Positions 9,987 through 23,034 of a stretch of DNA of 64,000 bases are shown here, one piece after another (positions within the stretch are counted from its first letter, which is position 1; every line of letters begins with the position of its first letter). The notes under the pieces were generated by a model. The model saw only the letters and a program-made list of their open reading frames with translations. It had not been told where the DNA came from and did not search any database. The stretch spans positions 186,001-250,000 of the forward strand of contig NC_009068.1 of the NCBI RefSeq assembly GCF_000209165.1, in the 5' to 3' direction. The stretch comes from Scheffersomyces stipitis CBS 6054. Its lineage: Eukaryota > Ascomycota > Pichiomycetes > Serinales > Debaryomycetaceae. A program made the translations under genes and the position numbers.

Positions 9987-10816
9987 ATAGGATGATAGAA
10001 TATACCAACAGAAGATGTAGCAGTATGCATTGTAGGTGACACAATAGACTATAATCAAATACATTATTTGTAGAGTGTTGGAACTCGCATTTTTCATAAT
10101 TTGTTATACTATTCTTCATGTTGTACAATTATTTCCTACTATATCATGAAATACTATAAAACCCACAGACCGATTAACATCTCCTAGAAATTAATTAAAG
10201 CAATATAATGTCTTGTTATACAATTAGATTTTTTTTTCAACAATTCTATACCTATACGAGAACAATACAACAATCCACAGGCAGTATAAAAACTAGTACA
10301 TACCACTAAACACACTCAAAGCCATGTAATACCAATCAATGCCAGCAAACAATATAATGTCTAGTAGTTCCATATACTCAAATATAATTTATGTTCAAGC
10401 CTAAACCAATATAGTTCTCTACAGTATTGTATGGTGGAATTTTTGGAGTCGTACATAACCCCATATTCCAATTGACACCAACTTATACCAATTAATGTCA
10501 CTAAATACTAACAAACACTGCTCACACAATATATCCATATATGTATACTGAAAAATAGAGGTCAATACGACTCTATACAATTACAATTGGTGCCATACAC
10601 CATATAAAAGGTTGCAACTTCACACTACTTTTTGGTTCTCCACAGCCTGCCTATTGCGGCAGTCGAGCTCGCCCTACCAACATCAAACACGTAAATATTC
10701 CATGCATACTAAGTGAACATGAAAATTGACCACTCTCTTTCTAATTCTTTCACAGATAGCCTTAATTTCATCTGCGTTTCGCTGATATTTCGCCAGCTTC
10801 TCGCTAAACACTGCCT
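9987..10816. promoter_or_regulatory. CCT6-SLY1 intergenic region with TATA box and short repeats
   Basis: This AT-rich 830 bp region includes TATAAAAG at 10603-10610, about 207 bp before the SLY1 start. Two short repeats are visible: CAATATAATGTCT at 10201-10213 and 10350-10362, and TACCAATCAATGCCA / TACCAATTAATGTCA at 10330-10344 and 10486-10500. No gene is seen. Confidence 0.4.
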
Positions 10817-12754
10817 ATGTCACTAGTAGACACGTCCTCGTTGCGAGGAAGACAGATAGCCACGTTGGAGCGAATGCTCCATCTCAACAAAGATGGCTCT
10901 CCCGACTTGACCCTAGCCTCCAAGAACGAGGATATCATCTGGAAAGTGCTCGTTTTGGATACGAAGTCGAGAGCGGTACTTTCGTCAGTTTTGCGTGTGA
11001 ACGACTTGCTTCGTTGTGGGATTACTGTCCATTCATTGATTTCGCAAAAGAGAACGGCCTTACCAGATGTACCAGTGATCTATTTTGTCGAGCCCAACAT
11101 CGACAACGTCCTCCAGATCATTGACGACTTAGAAAGCGACAAGTACGACAAATTCTATGTCAACTTCACCTCTCTGATCAACCGTGAGCTTCTCGAGGAG
11201 TTTGCGAAAAAAGTATCGATCTCAGGCAGACTGTTTCGTATCAAACAAGTCTACGATCAGTACCTAGACTTCATAGTCACCGAGCCCAACTTGTTTTCGC
11301 TCGACTTCAAGGATATCTTCACGCAGTTCAACAATGCGGGCACCGACGAAGACACCATCCATAGACTTGTAGACCAAATTGCCCTGGGCTTATTGCTGAC
11401 GATAATCACCCAGGAGAACGTTCCAGTTATCCGAGCTCAACAAGGAGGGCCAGCTGAGTTTGTAGCCACCCAGTTGGACTTGAAGCTCCGTGACTATCTC
11501 AGTAATTCGCGCAGCTCTCTGTCGCTGGCCCAACTGATTCAACAAAGACCGGTGTTGATCTTGCTCGACAGAAACATCGACTTGGCCTCTATGCTAGCCC
11601 ACTCGTGGATCTACCAGTGTATGGTGAGTGATGTCTTTTCCTTGCAGAGAAACACCATCCGCATCCACAAATACAAGGAAAACGAGTCGACACCGGAGTT
11701 CAAGAACTACGATGTTGATCCTCGAGACTTTTTCTGGAACAAGTACTCGCAATTACCATTTCCAGACGTAGTAGAAAGTGCCGACATCGAATTAAACGCC
11801 TACAAAACCGAAGCCAAAGAGCTCACAAACAAAACAGGTATTACTTCGCTCACCGATATTGATCCCAACTCCAACGACACCGCCAACATGCAGCAGGCGT
11901 TGGAGAAGTTGCCAGAGCTCACAGCCAGAAAGACTACCTTGGATATGCACATGGATATCTTGGCTGCGTTGATCAACGAATTGCAAGCAAAGAGCTTGGA
12001 CAAGTTCTTTGAAATCGAACAGAATGCCAGCGACCCCAAGATTGAGAGCGAGTTCTTGGAGTTGTTGACGTCTCTGGCACAGAGAGACAATGCACAGGAT
12101 AAGTTGAGAACATTCCTTATACTAGTGCTACTTGTAGACTTGCCCAAACAGTATATTACAAAAGTAAGAAACGTCTTTGTCGACAAGTACCCAACCATAA
12201 ATTTGGCATCCCTTGACTACGTGCTCAAGTTCAAAGAGCATGCTAAGTTAACCAACATCTCGTCGTTGAACGACACCTCCACACAGAACTCATATTCCAA
12301 CTCAGCCAATAACAACACCAATACCTCTGCATTGTTGAGCGGTTTGTCGTCCAAGTTGTATGGCTTGACGGAAGGCAAGATCTCTGAAGGTTTGACTTCC
12401 ATCGCATCGAAGATTAAGAACTTCATTCCTGAAAAGAAGCAGTTGCCCATCACCAGTGTGGTGGAAGCAATTATGGATCCCAACAACGCCTCCAACACAT
12501 CCACCCAGTTGACTGATGACTACTTGTACTTGGACCCCAAGTCACGGGGTGGACACTCAAAACCTCCCAGAAGACAATCATACCAAGAGTCATTGGTGTT
12601 TGTCATCGGTGGAGGCAACTATTTAGAATACCAGAACTTACAGGAATGGGCCAGCCAACCCAATAAGCCAAACAAGAAGGTCGTGTATGGAAGTACTAGC
12701 ATTAGTTCGGCAAGTGAATTCTTGGATGAGTGTATTGAGTTGGGTAGCCGCTAG
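10817..12754 (+). CDS. SLY1: SM protein Sly1 (ER-Golgi SNARE regulator)
   Basis: This 645-residue Sec1/Munc18-family protein binds the syntaxin Sed5 and promotes SNARE assembly in ER-Golgi transport. Evidence is the SM-family layout: domain 1 starting with RQIATLERML and VLVLDTKSRAVLSSVLRV, then DVPVIYFVEP and YVNFTSLINRELLEEFA. Next come VPVIRAQQGGPAEFVA and the highly conserved QRPVLILLDRNIDLASMLAHSWIY, and finally VFVIGGGNYLEYQNLQEW near the C-terminus, which is typical of Sly1. A Ser/Asn-rich linker lies at about residues 470-500. Length matches the family (about 660). Several CTG codons (11174, 11384, 11396) fall at positions where I would expect serine. Confidence 0.9.
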   Translation: MSLVDTSSLRGRQIATLERMLHLNKDGSPDLTLASKNEDIIWKVLVLDTKSRAVLSSVLRVNDLLRCGITVHSLISQKRTALPDVPVIYFVEPNIDNVLQIIDDLESDKYDKFYVNFTSLINRELLEEFAKKVSISGRLFRIKQVYDQYLDFIVTEPNLFSLDFKDIFTQFNNAGTDEDTIHRLVDQIALGLLLTIITQENVPVIRAQQGGPAEFVATQLDLKLRDYLSNSRSSLSLAQLIQQRPVLILLDRNIDLASMLAHSWIYQCMVSDVFSLQRNTIRIHKYKENESTPEFKNYDVDPRDFFWNKYSQLPFPDVVESADIELNAYKTEAKELTNKTGITSLTDIDPNSNDTANMQQALEKLPELTARKTTLDMHMDILAALINELQAKSLDKFFEIEQNASDPKIESEFLELLTSLAQRDNAQDKLRTFLILVLLVDLPKQYITKVRNVFVDKYPTINLASLDYVLKFKEHAKLTNISSLNDTSTQNSYSNSANNNTNTSALLSGLSSKLYGLTEGKISEGLTSIASKIKNFIPEKKQLPITSVVEAIMDPNNASNTSTQLTDDYLYLDPKSRGGHSKPPRRQSYQESLVFVIGGGNYLEYQNLQEWASQPNKPNKKVVYGSTSISSASEFLDECIELGSR

Positions 12755-12993
12755 CTGTTCTCGTTGTATATACTTAGAGTAGAATAACATCATAAGCACA
12801 GATTGCAGGCACAGAATCACACGTCCTTAGTTTTTTTCTCGATCTTGTTTTATTACAACATGTAGAATACAATATACAAAGGCATCAAAGATCTTGTCAA
12901 TAGAAGCTTAATCTACTTTTCAAAAACAAAGAACTTCAAATAAGGATGTCTATACAAAGATTTTGCAAATTCTGTCTTCACAAGGATGATTTT

Positions 12994-14826
<1,833 letters not shown>

Positions 14827-15651
14827 TTATTCATATTCAGCATCCACGTCAAACTCTTCGTCCACGGGTTCCTTTGGTTCCTGACTTTCACTCCATTGGG
14901 TAACGTCATCAATATAGCTCAAAATCGTGGCTACAGAGTCGCTATCTTTCGAACAGTCCAAGGGCAAGAACTGAACCATACCAAAGTCATCGACCAAGTT
15001 AGCAATAAGCTTGTTCAACTTGGAAAACTTCGGATTATACTCCTCATCTTCATTACTAAGAAGAAGAGGGTCTGGGTTCAAGAACTTCTTCAACTGCTTT
15101 CTGCTGAACTCGTCCTTGACCAAGTCGATCTTGGACAAGATGTTGATATGTGGCAACTCTAGCAAGATCATGGCTGACATGGCACTCAATGCTCCCGAGA
15201 AGAACTTAGAGGTGTCTATGATGAAAGGAGCCTCCAATAAATATGTAGCACAGAGGTTGAAATTAAGGGACGTCTGCAAGTGTTTGACGATAGTAGGCAA
15301 TACAGGGATATGCGTGTAAAGTTCTATCTGACCTGGACAGTCAAAGATGAGATACTCATCGTTGTAATCTCCTATTTCCTCATCGAGCCAGTCCAAGTTG
15401 TTCAACAAAAATTCAAAACAATACACCAAGCCTCCATTGGGACCTAAATCCATTTCTTCCATTACGTCTTGCAACGAAATCAAATCTCGGATATCGATTG
15501 TGAACTCGAATTCAGTGGCTTCCGCTGCTGGATCAAGATTCACTATGTGAGCTCTACGGCCGATGGACTGCATGTGTGCTATTATCGAGTTACAGAAAGT
15601 CGACTTGCCCACTCCAGCAGGTCCCAATGCTAATACGCCTACTCTGGACAT
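14827..15651 (-). CDS. GPN3: GPN-loop GTPase 3
   Basis: This 274-residue GTPase, essential in yeast, acts with GPN1/GPN2 in cytoplasmic assembly and nuclear import of RNA polymerase II and III. The start [13 protein letters not shown] matches the family. Motifs are G1 GPAGVGKST, the GPN loop GPNGGLVY, G3 [11 protein letters not shown] and G4 SKIDLV, together with the signature [12 protein letters not shown]. It ends in an acidic tail, as the yeast protein does. The ATG at 15649-15651 is unambiguous. Confidence 0.96.
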   Translation of the reverse strand: MSRVGVLALGPAGVGKSTFCNSIIAHMQSIGRRAHIVNLDPAAEATEFEFTIDIRDLISLQDVMEEMDLGPNGGLVYCFEFLLNNLDWLDEEIGDYNDEYLIFDCPGQIELYTHIPVLPTIVKHLQTSLNFNLCATYLLEAPFIIDTSKFFSGALSAMSAMILLELPHINILSKIDLVKDEFSRKQLKKFLNPDPLLLSNEDEEYNPKFSKLNKLIANLVDDFGMVQFLPLDCSKDSDSVATILSYIDDVTQWSESQEPKEPVDEEFDVDAEYE

Positions 15652-15847
15652 TCTGTGTGGTTTATGGGGTGTCTTGAAGCTCTGGAGGTGGACTTAATAG
15701 AGATGTCTTAATAAGCATTTTTTGCTTGAGGTCTCTAATTATTTCGTACCAGATGAGCGTAGTGCACCGACCGAAAACTCCATACTACAAATATACCCTT
15801 ATAGTATAGAATGAATTCTACAATATTCTATTCCTATTCATTATGTC

Positions 15848-18040
15848 TCATGACCAGTTCGACTGTGCTGTAATCTCGCTACCTGAGCGACACCAACACG
15901 AATCGTAGTCGTTTTCGACCTGGATCATGACATCGATTTTTTCTGTCTCGAAGACCCGTTCGCATTGTCTCTTAATATAGGAAGCATTCTCTCCACGGTA
16001 GACTTGTATATGGATGTAGCCGTTGATGGTGTTGCTGGAGTTGGGCCAGAACCGCGGCGTTGTAAATGACTTGATGCCCTTGATATTGGTGATGTCGTTC
16101 AAGGCATTGCGAACTTTTGTCTCTTTCTTTTTTGTTAACCTCAATAGTAACGAGGAGGCTGTAGACTGGATCAATGGAATAGCAGATAACAAAATCAATG
16201 TAGCTATAATCATCGACGCTATGGGGTCAAATCCGTTCCATTTTACATACTTGGTCAAAATCGTAGAAACTACAACTCCAACTGAGCCTAAAGTGTCTGC
16301 CAAAATGTGAAGGAAAATGCCCTTCATGTTGTCGTTCATACCACCTTCTTCTTTACAATCTTCGTGCTCTTCACCATGGCTATGCTCATGGTTGTGAGAA
16401 TGACCAGACTCGTGTTCGTGATTATGCCCATGAGAGTGCGAGTGTCCATGTGAATGTCCATGGGCATGTCCATGGTTGAAGGCAAATATACCTACAAGAT
16501 TGACCCCTAGCCCTAAAAGAGAGACTATGATTAACTCTGTCGTTTTCTCAAGAACAACAGGATTAACCAAACGTCCAATGGCCTCAAAAATGATACCTCC
16601 ACTGATTCCTATCAACAATGTACCGTTAGTGAACCCAGCCAAGATCTCAAAGTTCTTCAAGCCAAAGGGGTACTTTCCGTGGGGATTGATCTCTTTTTTC
16701 GAAAGTGCACCGGCAATCAAACCAAGTGCAAGCGACATACAATCGAGAGCCATATGCAACGAATCTGAGAGCAAACCTAAAGACTTTGATCTGAACGAGT
16801 GCAAGAGTTGCACAAACATGAAAGTAGCGTTCAAGAGAAGAAAGTTGAAAATGGCCCTTGTGTCTGAGTGGCTAAGCAACTCAGTCAAGATGGGAGTCAT
16901 ATTTTCAGTAGCCGACGTTGACCTGCTCATCATCGTGTACGCGTTAGCAATGTCGTAACTTCTATCTGGAACTATGATAAATGGAAGAAAGATTGTAATG
17001 AGCGAGTCTATGGAAAGAGACTTGGAAGCCACTACGAATTCGAGGGCACAAGCTATGCTCGATAAGATCGACGGTATGAATTTGGAGCTCTTGAGATCAA
17101 TCTCTTGCAACGAGATGATGAACACTACACTGGCAGCGATATTGACTCCAATTATACTGGGACTAATCGTAGACGCGTCTGCAAAAAGAAGACATAACCC
17201 AAGTGCAATGGTGACAGGTAGAAAGATGTTCATTCTAATGTTTCTCACAGTGTTGGACACCGAGCTGGCTACGAACTTCTTGAACAAGATCTGAAACGAT
17301 ACCAGCACCAACACATAGCCCAAGCAGATATTGAATATGGAAACATAGCTATGGGTAGTGTAGGCCTTGTAGATGTCGACAAAGAAGAAAATGGGTGTGC
17401 AAAAGTTGAACCTGTGCAAATACAAGCCTAGATAGAGCACAGAAACACGCGAGATGGGCAAGAAATTGGTAGCAAGATACGAGAAAGAGATGCCCACCGC
17501 CAAAAGAATTGCTGACTGAAGTCCCTGAGACGAACCCGAAGTAGATATTTCTCTTTTTAGGGCCACTACATTGAATTTTACAAGCAAACTCAACATTAGC
17601 AACGAAGAACATGCTAGCAATGACAGAACTAGTAAGGCAAACACATAGGACGATACTGACTCATACGAATGCGGCACGTAGGCAAGATCTGCCAGAAGCA
17701 ATATGGCCGGAAAAGCAGCGAGAACTGGCAACGCATCTATGAGAGTACCTACGAGCGATGTATCTCTTCTACTAGTTCTATCTGGGCCTGTGGTATTAAC
17801 AGTTGGGCCGCTTGCTGCAGTAATTTCACCCCTATATTCTTCGGTCTCGTAGCCGTATTCGGGTCTTTTTTCAGTCCCAACATCAGTAATCGGGCCCCCG
17901 AACTCAAACTGCTTGTTCAACAGTACATCTTGTAGATCGTCAGAATTGTCGAATCCATTCACCCGGTCGAAACTCATCGCAGGGACGCTGCTGCGGCCGC
18001 GTGTGTGGCCGTTGGGTTTCGGATGAAAGGGGGTAGCCAT
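15848..18040 (-). CDS. MSC2: ER zinc transporter Msc2 (cation diffusion facilitator)
   Basis: This 730-residue CDF-family protein would move zinc into the endoplasmic reticulum, with Zrg17 as its partner in yeast. About eight hydrophobic segments at residues 95-400 precede the C-terminal CDF domain of six segments. The core has LLSDSLHMALDC (metal-site D-x3 arrangement) and, after the fifth segment, LHILADTLGSVG. Between them lies a long His-rich loop of alternating His-Gly and His-Ser at about residues 545-590, as in Msc2. Length matches yeast Msc2 (about 725). The start at 18040 (MATPFHPKP) is the first ATG; the frame continues upstream from a GTG. Confidence 0.92.
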   Translation of the reverse strand: MATPFHPKPNGHTRGRSSVPAMSFDRVNGFDNSDDLQDVLLNKQFEFGGPITDVGTEKRPEYGYETEEYRGEITAASGPTVNTTGPDRTSRRDTSLVGTLIDALPVLAAFPAILLLADLAYVPHSYESVSSYVFALLVLSLLACSSLLMLSLLVKFNVVALKREISTSGSSQGLQSAILLAVGISFSYLATNFLPISRVSVLYLGLYLHRFNFCTPIFFFVDIYKAYTTHSYVSIFNICLGYVLVLVSFQILFKKFVASSVSNTVRNIRMNIFLPVTIALGLCLLFADASTISPSIIGVNIAASVVFIISLQEIDLKSSKFIPSILSSIACALEFVVASKSLSIDSLITIFLPFIIVPDRSYDIANAYTMMSRSTSATENMTPILTELLSHSDTRAIFNFLLLNATFMFVQLLHSFRSKSLGLLSDSLHMALDCMSLALGLIAGALSKKEINPHGKYPFGLKNFEILAGFTNGTLLIGISGGIIFEAIGRLVNPVVLEKTTELIIVSLLGLGVNLVGIFAFNHGHAHGHSHGHSHSHGHNHEHESGHSHNHEHSHGEEHEDCKEEGGMNDNMKGIFLHILADTLGSVGVVVSTILTKYVKWNGFDPIASMIIATLILLSAIPLIQSTASSLLLRLTKKKETKVRNALNDITNIKGIKSFTTPRFWPNSSNTINGYIHIQVYRGENASYIKRQCERVFETEKIDVMIQVENDYDSCWCRSGSEITAQSNWS

Positions 18041-18498
18041 GGACAACTGACACGTCTGTTTGCTCACTTTGATAAGAATGATAGCTGAATAGAAAAGGAA
18101 TGGTGCTCTCTTCCATAGAAACGGCTATAGTAGAAGATAAAGGCTATATGCAGTCATTTGCGCGAAGTGAAAAGCCTGAGAATAAGCGAACAAACCAGTC
18201 ATGTGACTTTCTAGAGTTGCAACCTTGTTGGTAAAGACCCTTTTGATGAGTTTTGGGACATATTGATAGATCCGGTAGATTTCATTAGATCCGAGTCTTA
18301 ATATACAGTGTGCATATCAAAGAACAATGAAGCTTGTATGTCTTTTACCTCTGTAGTAGATCAAATATTTCTTACATATCCAACAACAATCTCTACACCC
18401 ACTCTATCAATAAATACATTATATAACTCTATAGTGGTTCTATATATCAAATGTAAAAACGGCCATACAGCCACAACGAACTGAAACGCCAATTGATC
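18041..18498. other. MSC2 upstream / GUT2 downstream intergenic region
   Basis: This 458 bp region holds the MSC2 promoter and the GUT2 3' UTR. It is AT-rich with no repeat or RNA gene that I can see. Confidence 0.5.
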
Positions 18499-20421
18499 CT
18501 AAACGGTTATACCCATTTTGGATATGTAGTCATTGGCCTCGGCTCTCATCTGCGAAGCTGTGGACTCATTCCACTTTAATTCCTGCTTCATAACCTCTAC
18601 GACACCGTCAACAGCACTTAATGCTTCTCTGGCATTCAAGAACGCCAATCTTGTTCTTCTGGCCAAGAAGTCGATTGGAGTTCTGGCGTATTCGTATTTG
18701 ACAGAATACTTCAACTCAGCTACGGTAAAGGGCTCTTCAAAGCTCTGGTAGTCCAAATTGTTGAGCGCTGAGTTAGAGGTTTTGGATGGATGGAAGTCCT
18801 TGTTGCCAGCAAGAGTCACTGGTAACTTGTTGTAGTCACTTTGGCCGTAGTATTCCAAAACGAGAGAAGCTCTGGAGCCGTAGTTAGAAGCTAAATGTGT
18901 AGCCAACTTCAAAGGGATTCTGTACTCGTGCACCAATCTGGTTGCATAGTTTGGAGCGTAATCTTCTCCTCCGATCAAGACGATGTTGTTGGTTTGACAA
19001 GATTTGATATTGGAATCAAAATCGAACTCCTTGACCAACTTATCAACGGTTTCCTGAGCCATTTCTCTATAGGTGGTCCATTTACCCCCGGAGATGGTGA
19101 TCAAGTCTGAATTGGTCTTCGTGATGATATGGGAACGAACAATGCCTTCAGTGGCTCCAGTAAGATCAGCACCCTTAGGAATGTTCTTAGGATCACGAAC
19201 TAAGGGACGAATACCAGACCAAGCAGACAAAACATCTTCCCTAGCTACAGGGAATACCAAGTACTTTTGCAATTCCTTCAAGATTTCCTGGATGTCTTCT
19301 TCAGTAGGTACTGGGTTCTCAGGCACAGACTTCAAGGCACGGTCGGTAGTACCGGCCAAGATCTTTCCCTGCCATGGCAAGAAAAACATGACACGACCAT
19401 CAGAAGTAGAAGGATCCAACAATCCAATATCCTTTGGACCGTAGAATTCAGGCAAAACAACATGGACTCCAGACGATGGAACCACCATTCTGGGAGGATT
19501 GGCGATTTTAGGAGGCAATCCTTCCGGTTCGTCGTCCATTTCCAAGATGGTATCAGCAAATGGGCCAGTAGCATTGACAACAGCTTTAGCATTAATAGTG
19601 TACACCTGATTTGTTTCCAAGTCCTTAGCTTTGACACCAATTAACTTACCATTCTTATCCTTCAACAATTGTTCGACGTTGAAGTAGTTCAACACAGTAG
19701 CACCGTTATCAATAGCAGTGATAGCCAACGTCGAGTTCATTCTGGCATCGTTGAACGTACCATCGTGGTAGACACAAGTAGCCTTCAAATTGGCGTTGTC
19801 GATCATGGGAGCAATGGCAGAAGCGTATTCCAGCGAAAAGACAGTAGAGTTTCTTAAGTTCTGGTAACCAGCAAACCAGTCATACATCTTACAGCCTACA
19901 AAGAAGTAAGGCACCTGCCACCACTTGTAGACGGGAATCATGATGGGCAAGACGGTAACCAAATGTGGAGCTGTTCTCAACATATTGGCTCTTTCGTTAA
20001 GAGCCTCGATGACCAAGTCCAACTGAGCCTTGGACAAGCCAAATATAGCCTTTTCTAAGTAACGGACACCTCCATGGGCCATCTTGGTTGATTTGGACGA
20101 AGTTCCTGAGGCGAAGTCGGTCTTCTCGAGCAAACACACATTCAAACCTCTGGTGGCAGCGTCCACAGCAGTTCCTGTTCCTACAGCACCACCTCCAATG
20201 ACCAATACGTCAAACGTTTTGGTGTTCTTGAGGTTGTCAATGAGCTGGGAACGAGAAGGAGGAGGAGGCAATTCCTTGACGAGTGGTTTATACGATATGT
20301 CGTTCAGCGGATTGGGAGCTTTAATGAAATCGAGGTAAATGACAGTACCTCCGACTGCTGCACCGGTTGCGATGGTGGCTTTACCCAAGGCAGACCTGGC
20401 AAAAGACTTGATGAAAGACAT
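18499..20421 (-). CDS. GUT2: Mitochondrial FAD-dependent glycerol-3-phosphate dehydrogenase
   Basis: This 640-residue flavoprotein of the inner mitochondrial membrane oxidises glycerol-3-phosphate to dihydroxyacetone phosphate and passes electrons to ubiquinone. It serves glycerol use and the G3P shuttle. The N-terminus MSFIKSFARSALGKATI is a basic targeting peptide followed by a short hydrophobic stretch near residues 16-32. The FAD Rossmann motif DVLVIGGGAVGTG lies near residue 70, then GTSSKSTKMAHGGVRYLE (the GlpD signature) and ATGPFAD, with SGGKWTTYREMA further on. Length matches yeast Gut2 (649). It is divergent from the Dal5-type transporter across 2.6 kb. Confidence 0.96.
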   Translation of the reverse strand: MSFIKSFARSALGKATIATGAAVGGTVIYLDFIKAPNPLNDISYKPLVKELPPPPSRSQLIDNLKNTKTFDVLVIGGGAVGTGTAVDAATRGLNVCLLEKTDFASGTSSKSTKMAHGGVRYLEKAIFGLSKAQLDLVIEALNERANMLRTAPHLVTVLPIMIPVYKWWQVPYFFVGCKMYDWFAGYQNLRNSTVFSLEYASAIAPMIDNANLKATCVYHDGTFNDARMNSTLAITAIDNGATVLNYFNVEQLLKDKNGKLIGVKAKDLETNQVYTINAKAVVNATGPFADTILEMDDEPEGLPPKIANPPRMVVPSSGVHVVLPEFYGPKDIGLLDPSTSDGRVMFFLPWQGKILAGTTDRALKSVPENPVPTEEDIQEILKELQKYLVFPVAREDVLSAWSGIRPLVRDPKNIPKGADLTGATEGIVRSHIITKTNSDLITISGGKWTTYREMAQETVDKLVKEFDFDSNIKSCQTNNIVLIGGEDYAPNYATRLVHEYRIPLKLATHLASNYGSRASLVLEYYGQSDYNKLPVTLAGNKDFHPSKTSNSALNNLDYQSFEEPFTVAELKYSVKYEYARTPIDFLARRTRLAFLNAREALSAVDGVVEVMKQELKWNESTASQMRAEANDYISKMGITV

Positions 20422-22440
20422 TAGTTGAAGAGTTATAATTAGGAAATGTCAGAAAGATCGAAGTCGATATGGAAGAATAATAACAGTATATGAAAGATCT
20501 TTAAAGGAAAATCAGTGAAATGAAAATCAGTGAAATGAAAATCGGTGGACGTTGACTAATCAATGCCGTGAGTTGAAGATTAAGCCACGAAAAGCACGAT
20601 CAGATAAAAGACAGCAGTGCCAGAGTGTTGGTGGGGTCGAAGAATTCAACTGGATTGGGTTAGACTCTCGGAATCGAACAGTTTCCTAACTATGCCAGAC
20701 TTTATTAAGATTTTTAGTGCCTACGTTAATAATAGAAACATGCAACGAACTGACCCGAAAAAAGTACAAATGCGCTTGACCAGCTGTGGTGGAGTAGGCG
20801 GCAGCGACGTGGAACGGGCGGTGAAACAATGATATGGAAAACCAAAAGGAAGAATAAATATGCTCAGCTGATCAAATTCAAATGTGAAAGCCAAAATCTG
20901 TAACTCACAATCTGTGCTTATATTATCAACCCTCGGTAAGATGAGATGGACTTGGATGCGTGGGTGCGCAAAAGTGCAACACAAAATTGTTCAACGGCTT
21001 AGTTTTTCTCAAGGGAATCCTCCGAAGAAGTGCCGATAGTAGTGGGGGAGGGGGAGACAGGCGGGTTGTCTTTTGTGGTTATGGTGGGGGTGGACTGTTA
21101 ACAATGAGTCACTTGAGCGTTTCCAAGTGCCACGGAGTCACTTGAGTCAATATCTGTAGCTGAGATTTGCCAAATACAAATGCCAGTATCGCCAGGAAGT
21201 AAGACAATCAATTCTTCCAGCTGAATTCACCAGTAGTGATAGGCTGCCCAGGGTAAACGAGTGAAAAAGTTGCTGTAGCAAGTCGGTATTGCTGCGTACT
21301 CGGATACTCAATGGAGCTAATGTTACCGCGCGGAAGTGTGTTCTAGCGGCGAGTTGCTGGGGAGACTACAATAGAAAGGTAACCTGAACGGATGTTGGGG
21401 AACCAGAGACTTGTTAGAATTCTTTTCTACAAACTACTTCATATATAACGGCTTCCTTAAGTAATTTATAATTCTGCCACTGCTGAAAATTTTGACACTA
21501 CAGCGATCAACATGCTACCCAAGGAGAAAAGGAAGTTTTTTTCCAATTATTATTAAGACACTATCTGTAGCACAAAAGAAGCATTCTGGAACGGATTATC
21601 GGGCTATCACTGGGATATGGGGTTTTCTGTCAAGCATCAGACCATTGCAACCCACAATGCTGTTCCATACTGGAATTGCAGCTTCTATATCCGTAGAACT
21701 CTAAACTCAACTGAATAAAGTTGATATCAACAAAATTAACCATTATTTCAAAGACGCACTCGAGTTTGGGTGCAACATTTTTCAATTTCAATACAAGAAA
21801 AATCCAACCAAAACGATCAGCGTCTTTTCTCTCATATTTGCTGATTCATAGTGCAGATCAAGCCCGCCATTGACTGTATTGGTAGCAGAAAGTCCTTTTC
21901 TCGACTTGTTTCCACCCTTACATCCGTCCGCTGAGTTTCATTTCATACCTACATGCCACCTTCTCTATTGGCTGATTTGTCGAGATATTCAACAAGAAAA
22001 ATCATGATGGAAGACCAAGTAGTGCACGGTCTCAAGCCCCATGTGCTTTCTTTCATGAGTCCGGCTGGTTTTTTTGCCTGCCTGCTTTATGTATTTGTAT
22101 GTATCTATCTATATGTTCCTCTCTTCTTTGCGTATTCTCACAGAGTGCAACGCTGGCTCTACCATCTGGTCTTCGAGCTCAAATACTCGAAAGTCGACGC
22201 ATCCAGTCTGCTCTGGTAGAACTCGTCACACCCGCTTTCTTCCGAGTGAATTAGTCTCGTCGTCAGCCACCCAAGGGTCTTGTTATTGTTCTGGACACTA
22301 TCTTGTGAATGGTAAATCTGTTAGGATAAGCCGAGGTGTCGTGCCAATATTGAACCGCGGTTAATCGACCAAAATTGCTTAGTGCACACTTCCGGGAAAA
22401 GGCTGGAGCGGTACCTTTATTATGAGCGCTAGTGGCTTGG
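20422..22440. other. Long intergenic region upstream of GUT2
   Basis: This 2 kb region has no supported gene. It contains a 15-bp tandem repeat (unit GAAAATCAGTGAAAT, 2.7 copies) at 20507-20547 in the GUT2 promoter. It also has G-rich tracts at 21045-21095, a 12-bp direct repeat GAGTCACTTGAG at 21106-21117 and 21135-21146 that includes TGAGTCA, and ACTTCCGGG at 22388-22396. An 88-codon ATG frame at 21953-22219 is unsupported. Confidence 0.4.
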
Positions 22441-23034
22441 AGTCATATCGCTTATCTATGTAGGTGAGTCTTAGCCGAATTTACCAGTAGGGATTCGTTT
22501 TGCATCGGCGGTCGCTGTGGATAAAAAGAATATAAAGGCCGATTCCTCTCTAATTTACTTTATCAGATTTATCTTTTAGATACCAGCACTATCTTTTAAT
22601 ACCGAGCTATCGCTTTCTGTCTTTCAGATTTATTTTGCAATTTGATTTATCTCTGTTGTATGCGGTTATCACCATCTTTATCTCTTAAAATTCACCACAT
22701 ATGCCCAGAGTTTGCTATCAAACGTGGGGGACCCAAAGCGCATAAATTCCTCTTTATCTTGAGGACGGAACTTGACTCCTGAACCGCTCCCGAACTTTTG
22801 TAATGTGGAGGGACAATTTGATTGACGGTATTGCTTACCCTGTAAAGCAATAGTTGCCAATTTGGCATATTTTCGCGCCATTCTGTGGTGGAGATATATG
22901 AAAAGATAAGAACCACAGTCCCTGGAGAGAACTCGGGCGAGACTTGCAATATTAGCTCCAAACCATATAAAAGCGATCTTGTAGTTCGTACATTTTTGTA
23001 AGTTGTAGATATCTGTAGAAAAATCTATACGACT
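22441..23034 (+). promoter_or_regulatory. Promoter of the Dal5-type transporter, rich in GATA boxes
   Basis: GATAAG or GATAA (either strand) occurs at 22451-22456, 22520-22524, 22560-22564, 22569-22573, 22647-22651, 22666-22670, 22678-22682, 22754-22758 and 22905-22910. GATA factors mediate nitrogen catabolite control of allantoate-permease-type genes in yeasts. TATAAAAG at 22966-22973 is a good TATA box, about 62 bp before the ATG; a second, TATAAA, lies at 22531-22536. The regulatory role is inferred. Confidence 0.55.

Noticed and set aside
21953..22219. 88-codon ATG frame with a hydrophobic segment upstream of the transporter
   Set aside because: No family resemblance, overlaps another frame, no clear promoter; a chance frame is more likely.
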